DNA of 64,000 nt from Microbotryum silenes-acaulis (taxonomy: Eukaryota > Basidiomycota > Microbotryomycetes > Microbotryales > Microbotryaceae): the NCBI GenBank assembly GCA_003665825.1, contig QPFY01000006.1, positions 1,240,001 to 1,304,000 on the forward strand, written 5' to 3'. The notes beneath the pieces are model-generated. The model had not been told where the DNA came from. It did no database searches and was given only the letters and a program-made list of their open reading frames with translations. Made by a program: the position numbers and the translations under genes. The stretch's first letter is position 1, and each line of letters begins with the position of its first letter. Positions 24,498-38,131 of this stretch are shown piece after piece.

Positions 24498-27400
24498 CTA
24501 TTCTGACAGATCCATTTGCGCCGCCCTCCCTTTCCCCTTCCTGCGACTCCGAGGTGTTTTCTGATCACGTAGAATATTGATGCTAAACACCCTCCCAAAG
24601 TGGTGAAATATGTGTTGATCCTGAACCAGATTCACAGTGAACTTGTCATCCCAGTTATCCATGATATTCTGGAAATTCCACTCCGGCGGGATCTCCGTTT
24701 GTCCGAATAGTGGCTGCACGAACGCCGATCGCAAGACATCCTCAATAGGAAAAACGCGTTGCATCTTCTTGCCATCGGCGCCACGTCGGAACTTAAGAAT
24801 CGGCGAAAAAAGGGCACTGTTCTCGTCCGCGTTCTCGTCCTGTCGCACATTGAGATTGGCGTCAGCAAATGGGCTCCAGATCTGCAATTAGAGACCCGAT
24901 AGGTTCCATACGCTGCGACTGACCCACTCAAATTCATCGCCAATGCAGAGCCCGTGCCACAGCCCATCCACTTTGACTGAAAAGATTCCTCGGATGTGAA
25001 ACACCGTGAAGGGCCGGAGGGCGTTCCACGCAATGTCCCAGTAGGTCTCCCCTCGTCGACCCGGGGGTGGTAGGCGACTATAATTGTGAACGAATACGCA
25101 ATCAAAGCGCGGACCGACCGTTCCTTCTCCACGATAAGGGTAATTTGGGTTGGCCCAGATCGTTTGCACGAGCGGAACTCAATAGAAGTCATTGTGTCAG
25201 CGCGATGAGTTATGTTTGGTAAGTGATTTGGAAAACTTCCGACTCACTAGCGGCGTCGAGTGTAGGCTTAGGAGGGTTCTTGTACATCGCCCCTCCGATC
25301 TTGAAGCTGTACTGCCACTTGGTAGCCAAATATCCAGCCCGAATGTCGTCATACTCATTGGATCCGAGGTAGTCTGCGGTCTGTGGATGCGATGGTTTTT
25401 GGAGCAACGGGTTAGAATACGATCTCGGCCAAGTGCAGAGTACTCCATCAAACTCACAAGCATTACAAGATCTTCTTGGCCCAATGCCCTCGACAGCGCA
25501 TCGAGATCCATCATTCGCCGGTATTTACCACCTGCAGGCAAAGTGTCGAGTTATCTAACTCCGTAAACCTCGCGCGACCCGATGCCGATCTCACCGGCTC
25601 GTTCAGATAGCGCAACTTTTCGGACCGGACGGGCCGGAATTGGAATCAGGGCTGTGTCGAGGGTTGTTTCCATGCGCCCTGCGATCGTCAACGTTTCGAC
25701 AAGAGATCGCATTGTCTCCGAACGGCTAGCCCCTTCACGTATTTGGCCATCCGCATTGCACTTGTTGCTGGCACGCCAGTGAACTTTAGCATAGTCGATG
25801 TGAGCGCGCTAGTGAATCATGCGTGGCAGGACTGGTCAGCATCTCATGGTCGCAAAATACCTGGCTCGGCATGAGCTCACCTCTCCATCCGCTGTGTTTG
25901 AGTGCGGTGCAACCCCCCACTTTCTTGTTCATTCGGGGTAGTGTCCTATTGCGTGCAATCGGGGCCAATTGAACCCAAGGTTTGTGACTTCGCCGTTCTT
26001 CCTCATTCGATCGCGAGTGAAGTTCCCCGAGATGAGCTGTCCAAGGAAAAGCAGTAACGAATCATAAGCTATTTGAAACTCGCCGAAATAGTGGTATCCG
26101 CACGCAAGAGTGTGAACTTACTAGCATGTATTCCGAAATCAGCAACTCCAAGTCCTCCAAGCTCTCCTCGGTGGATTCAAGAGAAGTGGCGTGCATGATG
26201 ATGTAGGAAAGGATGGCCATGATGAGGCATATATCGTCGACCATGGTGCAAGAGACCCTGTCTTTGTCGACCCATGTCACCTCTGCGCACGATGCAATCA
26301 GGACAATCAAGGCGCCTCGATGAGCCTTCACGCGACGTCAACAAAAAGCGAACAGCGAAAATTGGCACCTACCCCATATCGCAGCGGGGAAAATCTACAC
26401 TCCAGGCAGGTTGGTCCTCAAGATCAGCGCGAACCAAGTCAGTCTGATCCATCTGCGACGTACATTCATCAGCTTGCGAGTATGTGCACCCGTCCAATTC
26501 GTATGCAGGAAGCCGTCCTTGAATCGGCGTTGCAGCGAATGCATCGGCATGCATCTGAGACTGTGGCATCGCGAGATCGCGTTCACATTCGATGGGTACG
26601 TCAGAACTCGGTTTCGGTCGCAAATCAGCGTCTCTTGGCAGATCGAGTCACTCACTGTGCGCCAATACTGGTGGTGATCTGATCGAACACGAACTTTGAT
26701 TCGTCGTCTTTGCAGAAGCTGATCAAAAGAGTGTCGATGGTGATGTCTTTGACCATGCCTGTCACCATTTGGATGCGAACATTAGCACTTGACAGTAAAA
26801 CTTTGACATCATTGAATAGAAGCGCATACCTTTAATCAGTTGATGAAGGGAATCCGCACCGCAAAGTTTGTGACCGTCGATCCCAAGCCCATCCCAAACA
26901 GTCTTTGCGGGGAAGACACGGGCAAACCTTCGTCAGCCGCTGGTGGTATCGGGCGGTTCCGGCCTGGGCACATGACTCACCCAACCGAAATTTAGCCCAT
27001 GATTTCGTAGGGCGGCAATCTGCTTGTGCATACTCCCATCGACTTGCTTCGCTTCATCACGAAGGGCCGCTGACTTGGCACTAGTCCTCGGTTCCCCTGG
27101 CGACTGGTGGAGTTCGCCATGCTTAAGCGTACAGCTGGCAACGACATGGTTCAGGCATCAGTGTTCTGTATCTACCCATGGGAGATAGCTTGCTCGAGGC
27201 TTACCAAACGACATGCCCTGATGCCACACCCAGCAACCAGCACGCTTCCGGATAGTCGACAGCTGTTGGGCCGAAGTACACGCGCGCGAAATGATAGTGG
27301 CCGTCGGCGCACAGAAACAAATGACTCTCGGTGAGAAAGCGCTTGATCGGTTGCCACAATTGCCTAAAAGGTTCATAGGTCAGGCGGGGCCAGGGAAACA

Positions 27401-28987
27401 GTTGCGACTCGAATTGGCAACTCACTCGTCGAGTGAACAAACGCCACAACTCGTCGTTGCCTTTGTCAGTGCCTGCAAAACTCATTTATCTGGTCAGTCA
27501 TCATATTTTCAGCCAATTGATGCACCCCAGCGGTCTGACGGAGACGAACGAGTAATATTAGGGAAATATCCAATGAGGATCATGCCCCCATAAGGGCCCC
27601 TCTTGAGAAAGCCGGCGTTGTTTCCGAGCGAGAGGTAGATCGGATGGGCGGAGGCTGTGCCGGTTCCCATGGCCAGTGCTGTTGCGTCGTGTCCCGTATC
27701 GGTGCGAATGCCGAAATGGCGTCTATCGGGTAGAGTACACTGTTGCAATATCAGTCAGCTTGCCGAATGGTGGGGTGCTGGGCTCAGGGAGTAGTCGACT
27801 CACCTGAAAGTCCCAGGCCTCTGTGCCTGTAAGCGGTTCGGAATAAAAGCGGGTTTCGGAACCGTCTTTGTGAACTTGGAACAGTTGTTCTGGAGCAAAG
27901 CTCTGGTGGCCCAAAAAGGCGGTGGATGAGAGAAGATGACGCAGGACCGCCTCCGCATCGCGAATATAGTAGTCGAACGACTGCGAAATCATTCGGGTTG
28001 CCCCCGCCCCACGTCAGCGGCGGTATCCGCGGCTGTAGCATGAACGTTCTCACCTGGTCCAAGAAAGGAAGACTGCCGAACCCCTCAGGAACACCGAGAT
28101 TTCCTCTCGTCAATTTTAAGGATTTCTTCTTCCATTCGGTCCACTTTGCTGCGGACGTCAATTGGATGATCAAGTCAAACTCAGCACGAGGATAGAATAC
28201 ACCAAGACCTGGACAAACGCACCATAAGGAACCTTTTTCAGGATTTTACGATAAGCTTTGCGAGTCTTGTATTGATACTCGAGCTGTGATAGTTAGTTGA
28301 TCGATTGATTAGCTCGCTGCAGTGGCCACCCGACACAGTTTAGCTTCCAGCGCCTGGACAGGCAGTGAACGCCGTAGTACTCGTACTCACTCCGGCTTTT
28401 CTATGAAGGTGCAATAGATCATCGAAGACCCTCTTCGAAAAGCGGTTCTTCTCCGCCAGTCTGGCGAATTCGAAGCTGAGTTCGTCCTCGAAAGGAAAGT
28501 AGGGATTGGTCGGATCATGCAGGCGCGCGTCGTGCGTCGGAGGAGGCGATTGGGTCTCGCAGTAGTTGCCTTCGGCGTCGCACGCCCATCCCGCCTCGGG
28601 GTATGACTCAGCCCGGAACTTCCGATGCTGCCGACGGTCCCAATGTGTTTGCTTGGTCCGTCCCTCGTCGTCCGACTGATCCTGGTCCGACTCCGTTGAT
28701 GACGCGTCAAAATCCGATTCGCTGGCGCTGACGTCCGAGTCGTATGGGATGCCGAGCCGTTCGCAAAGCCGCACACGATTTTGGTACTCGATATTGGCGT
28801 GAACCGTCGCGTTCCATGTGAGAGCAGCGAGCCGCTGTTGTTCGGCTTCGTCGGCAGTGCAAGGTTCCTTGTCGACAGGCGGCCGATGTATCTGTCGCCT
28901 GTGCAGAGACAACCCCCGCAGAGACCTGAACTCACGCTCACAGTAGTCAAAGTCACATGCGTAGGCCACGCGCGGCCCTGGATCCAT
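24498..28987 (-). CDS. Plavaka transposase
   Basis: This multi-exon gene starts at an ATG at 28987 (MDPGPRVAYACDFDYCEREF). The N-terminus is a C2H2 zinc finger (C-X4-C...L-X2-H-X4-H: CDFDYCEREFRSLRGLSLHR), followed by an acidic Ser/Asp linker. Then comes the family motif NPYFPFEDELSFEFARLAEK. Later exons contain the diagnostic core: DAEAVLRHLLSSTAFLG and FYSEPLTGTEAWDFQ (27800-27970), GIRTDTGHDATALAMGTG and SAHPIYLSLGNNAGFLKRGP with MILIGYFPN (27560-27740), and LFLCADGHYHFARVYFGP (about 27290). C-terminal blocks are RFDCVFVHNYSR, FTVFHIRGIFSVKVDGLWHG, LCIGDEFEWV and a final block ending AAQMDLSE (stop at 24498). Many short introns. I saw no internal stop that an intron could not explain, so it may be intact. 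It is divergent from the accessory gene. Confidence 0.85.
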
Positions 28988-29250
28988 GCAGTGACAGAGC
29001 CAGTGTGAAGGTCGGCGAGTATCGTAGATTGAAGTCGCTGTGCGGCGAAGGCAAGAGGGAAATGCGCCTCTTACGCCTGTTGATAGGGGGCCGAGACTTG
29101 GATAGATTTGTGAGTAAGGCAGAGGAGATTCACTCGCGCGTCGCCGCACGCGGCCAGAGGGTGTCGAACCGCTGGTCAGCGCTTCAGCCCTCCAACTTGG
29201 CGTGAACCGGGCCTTCGCTCGGACGCGAGCGCGAGCGCCGTCGCGTCGAA

Positions 29251-31838
29251 GTGACTCGCATTAGGCCACGGCCGCGTGTTGTTTACCAAGGCCACGCGCC
29301 GTCACGGGCCTCTTTTGGCTTCCTCCCACTCACTGCCGCCGCCAACGATCCCCACCCGTCCCTCTTGCGTCCATCTCGCCCTGACCGGTTCCTTGTGGAT
29401 CGATCCATCGCGCCTGCCCGGCAGGCATCGAAAGGTGTGGCCAAGGCGGTAGCCACCGACCGGGACACCGTCAGCGACCGGCGGGACCAACGCGCGGTCA
29501 AAACTGTTGAGTCGTATGTCTCGAGAGGGGACTGGATCGGCAACCAGTAAGTACACGAGACACAGTACGAGTGGTAGGAAGTATATTGGAGCGTTAGGGG
29601 GAAGACTAAAGAGGCTCGCGGTTCGAGTGCGCGAAATATCTCCAAGTCCAAAAGGGGTCCAAGCGGCGCGCGGCTGGCCAGACTGGGCGCGGGTTGGAGA
29701 TCGACCTAAGCAAGAGTGTATGGAATTCAACAAAAACAAAGGCCAAGCAGATTCGGGCGCAGAGCAAGGCGGCCAAGCAGGCGAAAAATGCCAAGTCTAG
29801 AAAAGCGGCCATCTCCCTCGCCAGCGCGAATGCTTATCAGTCTGTCGCAGACCTCCCTGAGTGAGGAGCCTTTGATTTCGGTTAATACCATCTATGTGTC
29901 TGGCATGTCAAACTCATCTCGTACGTCCACAGGAACAAACGCGGTCAAGACTCGGAACACGCTCCTGCTCTCGCCTGCGACAAGCCGGGTAAGAAGGGTC
30001 GCAAGTGAGTTCAGCGCTCAGCGGTGGCGTGGATCATATCGCGACGCGCGGCAGCAGACATTGAGTCGCGCCAGTATTTTGCAGATCTAAAGCTTCGATC
30101 ACCCTACCCGACCCTGCTGCATCCTCTACTGAGACGCTGCTAGTCGTCAACAGCCGCGTAGGCCGTAGCAGCCGTCCGATCGAGATGCACGGTGAGCCAG
30201 GTCTACACCATCGCACTGATTTAATAATTACGAAGCGGTTACTGTCTATACTGCGCATACCATATCAGAAGAAGACCAGGACGAAGACGATAGTGAGGAC
30301 GACGATGAGAGTGACAGCGACGAGAGCGGCGACGAAGACGACGATGATGATGCCGATGAGGGCGAGGACGAGGACGGAGACGGTACGATGGTTCGTAGCA
30401 TCAATTGCCACCACGATTTTGTGCTGATATTTCACTGGCAGACTTCGCGAGGGCTTGCAAGGAGAAGGTGAGATTGTCTTTTCTTCCCTGAGAAGTAACT
30501 AGTGCCTGACTGCTGCCATTTGATCCTTGCATGCGGGCAGGTTGTCGCATCCTCGGCCGCGTCCAGAGTCAAACGGACCGAAGTCACAACCCAGACTCGC
30601 AATCAGATCCGCCTTTTCGCCGAAGAGACTAGTATTCTCTTCCAGGAGTCGAGTACTACCCAAGCCCCTACGGCATCCGCTTCATCATCTGCATCTGAGC
30701 GGAACCCCGGGCAACTTCCAGCTCGCGAAGGCTTGTTGCCGTCGTCCAGGAGCACCTCTGCGCGACGAAACCGAACCAATGTCAAGGCCGACCTTCTACC
30801 CCCGGATGAAGCCGAGGTCGCAGCAGTCTGGTACAAGCACATCTTCCTGATGAACATTCAAAAGGAATCTGGATTATGGGTAACGGCGTCGCAGATTCGT
30901 GACCAGCTTTTGCAAGTCGCCAAGACTTATCCGATCGTGACCGACGATAAAACCTACGAGGTAACCGACGCGATGGTAGCAAAAGTATGTCTCACACTAC
31001 CCGAATTTCTCCCTGCTTGGGTCACAGACTGACATAGCGAGCCTACACTTCACTAACAGGTGCGGGCAACAAACCAGGCAATCCTATCGATGATGAGGAC
31101 GGAGGCCGAGGCACCTACACTGGCTGCATATAAAATTGACGAGTGCGGCGGGGAACTGGCAACCGCATCAGCCACGTCCCTTCTTAGCGACGCTAAGAAT
31201 TGTTCGGAGGGGTTCTTGGAACTTCGCTGTGGCCCCACTTACAGGGTGAGCTTAAAAGAGTTGTACTCCCGCGCAGCGCTGGACTTCGGTGTTCACTTTT
31301 TGCGTGCCTGCAGCAATACCTTCCGGCCGGCCAGAAGCCACAGGACCTGTCAAACCCATTGTTCTACACTCTCGCCGCCGTGTTCGCAGTCCGCGCCAAG
31401 AGCAAAAGGCTGGCCTCTCTCGACTGGGAAACGCTTGATTTAACGAAGCCGCACCAGCACGCCATCGCTTTTGGGCTAGTGTGTCACGCTTATGCTGCGG
31501 TGAGTCGAGACTTCTCCGGGATCATCCGGCTGGCGTTCGACCTAACATTGTCTACTGGTCTCATCGATAGGCGCGCGTGTCTCGAGCGGGTGTTCAATCC
31601 AAATGCGGAATTTTTGGGCGAGGTTCAAGCACCTTTCGTTGCCGGCATAATGAGCCGTTTTCGCAGCGGGGGGTATGCCTCAAGTTCAGACTTGATCACG
31701 AAGCGCGTTTGGGTGAGTGTGGAGGCAGCGTGGCCGAGAACTCGCTCGAGGCGGGGACGGAGGTCGGGTACTTCGGCAAACTTTGCCCCGATTGATACGC
31801 AAGAAGCGGTCGCTCAGAATGAATTATTTGGTTGGTAG
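29251..31838 (+). pseudogene. Plavaka accessory gene (ORF2) of unknown function, broken by an LTR
   Basis: This is a plus-strand exon chain inside the transposon. The first exon (upstream limit near 29251, no clear ATG) encodes a basic segment GVAKAVATDRDTVSDRRDQR. It is interrupted at 29505 by a solo LTR and continues after it with KTKAKQIRAQSKAAKQAKNA (from 29733). After an intron region comes a run of acidic residues (30270-30390, DED repeats). A large exon (about 30541-30985) contains RSTSARRNRTNVKADLLPPDE and WVTASQIRDQLLQVAKTYP; helical exons follow (31060-31242, about 31310-31500, 31570-31710) with ILSMMRTEAEAPTLAAYKID, NPLFYTLAAVFAVRAKSKRL and PHQHAIAFGLVCHAYAA. I do not recognise a domain. 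Plavaka elements often carry an extra gene of unknown role. Confidence 0.5.
29505..29732 (-). mobile_element. Solo LTR of copia-D family (228 bp)
   Basis: The plus strand reads TGTTGAGTCG...GAATTCAACA. It is the same length as, and clearly homologous to, the LTR at 62895-63122. The 5-bp target duplication AAAAC is perfect (29500-29504 and 29733-29737). No internal element sequence remains, so this is a solo LTR left by LTR-LTR recombination. It interrupts the Plavaka accessory gene. Strand is given relative to copia-D. Confidence 0.92.
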
Positions 31839-31910
31839 TAACTTAGTACTCAGCACTGCAGAATTAGAAGTGGAATATAAGTATAAAGAAGTACTACCAG
31901 GCATAGCATT

Positions 31911-32011
31911 GGTCGCTAAAGTGCGCTTATACACATAATAGCACTATAAAGTGCACTAAATGGCACAAAGTGCACTTAAGTTAAGTGCCTTATAAGTGTC
32001 ATTTAGCGACC
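31911..32011. repeat. Imperfect 101-bp palindrome near the right end of Plavaka
   Basis: GGTCGCTAAA at 31911-31920 pairs with TTTAGCGACC ending at 32011. The flanks GTGCGCTTAT and ATAAGTGTC extend the pairing imperfectly. The centre holds repeated GTGCACT and GGCAC words. It lies inside the right terminus of the transposon and shares the TAAAGTGC motif with the terminal region. Confidence 0.75.
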
Positions 32012-32084
32012 CACCGGAGATTATAGAAAACGAGCTAAATTTCACTAAAGTGCGCTAAATTGCACTAAATTGCACTAAAGCGCG

Positions 32085-32103
32085 AGTGGCAAAGTTGCTG
32101 ATG
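32085..32103 (-). repeat. Right terminal inverted repeat of Plavaka element
   Basis: Reverse complement is CATCAGCAACTTTGCCACT, a perfect 19-bp match to the left end. It is preceded by four GCACTAAA/GCGCTAAA repeats between 32044 and 32082. Confidence 0.92.
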
Positions 32104-32896
32104 CCCTCCCCCATCACCATCGGTCCAGAGGTCAACGCGTCATCGGAAGGAGCATTCGGAGAAATTCATTGCCGGCCTCCACAAATCATCGTCCGAGCCT
32201 TGGACTGACATTGCCGATGGCGCAACGGCGTGGCCTCTAGACACCGAGACCGGCGGCTTCGAGCCTAATGTAAGGCGCCGCTCCGCTTACGCCTCACGAC
32301 GACCTCGAGCCAACCTCTGCGGCCTCACGCTTGCCCTCGCGCGCGGCGCCGCCGCGTCTTTTGACCTTAGTCCTTTTAGTAGTCTTTCTTCGCCTGCGAA
32401 TTACACCGTTTGATCCTTTCAGTTTGGACTCGGAACCAGTGAGGCTCGAGAGCGATCTCGTGCCTTTCACCTAACAGCGCGCCCCATACAGCAGCAAAAT
32501 GGCCACGCGCGCGAACCCGCTTAAGGATTCGCCCGAGATTACGCGCGCTTAACGGTGCATAAGATGTGCATAAGGACGCATACGCGCGCGGCTGAATTGG
32601 GCGAACCTCATAATCCGCGCATAGCCAGCGCTGCGATGACTCGCCCTGCTTAAGGATCGCTTAACGCGCGCTTAACGTTTGACCTCGCTTACACTTCGCA
32701 TACGTAACTGCGAAGCCTGTACTTGCACACGAGCAGGCGGATTGCTTTCTTGACCCCAACAAGTTTCTGTGCTAAAATCCCATCAAAAGGCGCTTCACTT
32801 GATTTTATTCAATGAGGCTAAGGAGCATATATTCAGGAAGTAGTTGGTCCATATAACACCGTAATTTCTACAAAAATAACTTTCCAGCAAAATCTA
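32104..32896. other. Right flank of Plavaka: continuation of interrupted frame, then non-coding
   Basis: From 32104 to about 32412 the plus frame that would continue the 23671 reading frame is open; see that entry. An AATGTAAGG donor-like site lies near 32268, so the true exon may be shorter. From 32413 to 32896 I see no gene. Repeated GCTTAACG/GCGCGCTTAA and GCATACG words occur around 32510-32700. Confidence 0.35.
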
Positions 32897-33950
32897 TTAG
32901 TCCGCCACTGGAGGCCGTCGAGCAGGCCGCAATGTGCCCTGCAATGCTTCATGTAATAGGTTTATGGTGAAATGACGCCCAAGGTGACAAAAAACATGTT
33001 GATCCTGGGCAAGATTCACCACAAACTCCCCATTCCATTGATCCATCACATTCCGAAAATCCAGGTCGGGTGCCAATTCCGCATGGCCTAACAACGGCTG
33101 AACAAATGCGGGGCGCAATACGTCCTGAACACGGAAGATTTGTTGCACACACTGCCTATCACTTTTCAATCGCTTTTTCAGCACCGGCTGTAGGATTGCC
33201 AGATTTTGTTCACTGTTTGGGCACTGCAAAGGCGGGGATTAGGACAGATTCGTAATGGTGTTCGAACTTAGCGACCATGATCACCGCACGGTAGTAGTAC
33301 TCACCCACTCAAATTCATCTCCAATGCAAAGCTCGTGGCAAGTGCCACCTATGTCCAAGGTAAAAATACCTCTCAAGCGGAAGATCGTGAAAGGGAGGAC
33401 GAAGTGCCAGGCTCTGTCCTTGAAAGTCGCATGGTTGTGGTATTTGCCAATTGGACCGTAGTTCAAGTTGTGCACAAAGACACAGTCAAAGCGAGTACAG
33501 TATCCATCCTGATTGCCGTGCTTGTAACGAAAGGTTGCTCGTATGACGTGTTTGATGATATCTGAGCGTACATGAGACAAATCAGTATGCTGAGGAGACC
33601 AGTGCAGCATTCTCCTAGTACCAGCTCACCTGCGTCATCCCTCGTCTGTTCCGGTGTGTTCTGATATATGCGGTTGGAGACTTTGAAGCTGTGATACCAC
33701 TTTGCTTTCTCGTCATCCAAGGATTCGACCTCTTCACTTGAGTGTCCAAATTCGAGGAGGTAGCATGTTGTCTACAAGGCCAGGCGCCACATACGTCAGT
33801 TTGACGCCTGTTGAACACTCAAAGAAGAGAAGTGGACAGTGGACCGCACGAGCTGAAGAAGGCGAGGCTGTTGGAGAGAGACCTGGAGTTCGTTCATCGT
33901 GATCATGCATCGATTGTTGCCGGCTGAATGGGATGGCAGATGGGTTCAAA
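32897..33950 (-). pseudogene. Second, truncated Plavaka transposase C-terminus
   Basis: A paralogue of the C-terminal end of the 24.5-29 kb transposase. Matching blocks are RFDCVFVHNLNYGP, FTIFRLRGIFTLDIGGTCHE, LCIGDEFEWV, then VQQIFRVQDVLRPAFVQPLL and VNLAQDQHVFCHLGRHFTIN, ending at a stop at 32897. The upstream (N-terminal) side is cut off at 33951 by an LTR. Spacing of blocks fits the same short-intron structure. Amino-acid identity with the first copy looks only moderate, so this is a different, older Plavaka lineage rather than a duplicate. Confidence 0.8.
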
Positions 33951-34515
33951 TGTTGAATTTCATTCTACTACAAGCGTTCGAACACTTCAACTTTGGGCCG
34001 CCGTTTGTCAGGACCGCCCAGTTTTCGCCGCCGCGCGCCTTCGCCCCGGCGCCTTCGCCCTCGCTGCCAAGCCGCCCCCCAGTCTTTCGCCTCGGCGCCT
34101 TCGCCTTCACAGCCAAGCCGCCCCCTTGTTCGCCACTCCGCGCCAGCCTGTTCAACTCACGCTCGCGCGCCGCCGCCTCCACATCGGAACTTAGTCGGTC
34201 TACTTCTCCTGTCTTGCCGAGCCGTTGCCTCCGCCTAGCCACCGCCAGCTTGCCGCCACCGTCCTCATGTCTCATCGGCCATCCAGTGTATCGCCCATGC
34301 ATGACGCCCGTCGTTCGCAACCTGGATCTTTTCGCTACGGATTGCCCAGCTCACCAACACTCGACCAAGGTAGATAAGTTTCCCTTCGTGTATGTCGTCC
34401 AACACGACACCCCTCAGAGCCTTGATGGTCCGCTTGGAGTTCGGTCTTGTAGCTTCGCATTGTGCTAGCCCAGTTTGTCTTAGCGCGGCCCCTTGCTAGA
34501 ACCTCACCCGACTCG
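33951..34515 (+). mobile_element. Truncated LTR, 885-bp subfamily
   Basis: Begins TGTTGAATTTCATTC, as do the LTRs at 55189 and 57363, and follows them through the CCTCACCCGACTCG segment. It is then cut at 34515 by the start of another LTR. The 3' third of the LTR is missing. No target duplication can be checked. Confidence 0.8.
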
Positions 34516-36238
<1,723 letters not shown>

Positions 36239-36570
36239 GGAATGGGTTGGTGCAACAGAAGACGATCTCGTCTGTGAGCACAGGGGGAGCCAACTGGGTT
36301 GAGGCGGTGATCGCGAGTGAGAGCGAGGCCAGGGATTCTTGGGCTCAGTATTCATTAGAAAGTGTCCAATTGGGTATTGCTTAGACGTTGGTAGGCTCCG
36401 CGCGCAGAAGCGGCTTAGTTTCTCCCCATCCGCTTCTCAATGTGCTTTCGCTGATCAGGGAGTCGATTTCCTCAACGTCTCTAAGGTGTACTACTTTGTA
36501 ATAGATCCGCTTCTCAATGTGCTTTCGCTGATCAGGGAGTCGATTTCCTCAACGTCTCTAAGAACACTAC
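36239..36570. other. Leader-like stretch with a 58-bp direct repeat
   Basis: Non-coding interval upstream of the interrupted gag. It contains two copies of a 58-bp sequence (ATCCGCTTCTCAATGTGC... to ...CGTCTCTAAG) at 36428-36485 and 36505-36562, period 77 bp. It may be what remains of the LTR and leader of the gag-bearing element; TGTTGGAATGGGTTGG near 36239 resembles the start of the copia-C LTR. Confidence 0.5.
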
Positions 36571-37917
<1,347 letters not shown>

Positions 37918-38131
37918 GCAGGAGAGTGAGAAGTGCGGAGCCAGTTGGCTGAGGCAAGCTCGGGGCTGGCTCAGTGGCCTGTGTCAGGTGCACGGACCCA
38001 GCCCAGTGAGAAAAGAGCTAGGTGGGGAAAGGCAGGCCAAAAACCAAGAGAAGACAAGGAAAGGAAGTGAGGGATGATATGAGAAGGAAATAGAAGAGGT
38101 TGTCAATCTCACACCCCCCCTACTTCGAGTA

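Larger units (their letters stand above)
24029..32103. mobile_element. Plavaka-type DNA transposon, about 8.1 kb
   Basis: The element is bounded by perfect 19-bp inverted repeats and contains subterminal repeats of GCGCTAAA/GCACTAAA type at both ends. It carries a minus-strand Plavaka transposase (24498-28987) and a plus-strand multi-exon accessory gene (about 29250-31840); the two are divergent from a short central promoter. Plavaka is a basidiomycete-rich group of cut-and-paste transposons related to the KDZ elements. No clear target-site duplication is visible (CC on both sides at most). A solo copia LTR is inserted at 29505-29732, so this copy is older than that insertion, and its accessory gene is broken. 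Confidence 0.85.

Noticed and set aside
36428..36562. Repeat pair as a CRISPR-like array
   Set aside because: Only two long copies with a 19-bp gap, in a eukaryotic transposon region.
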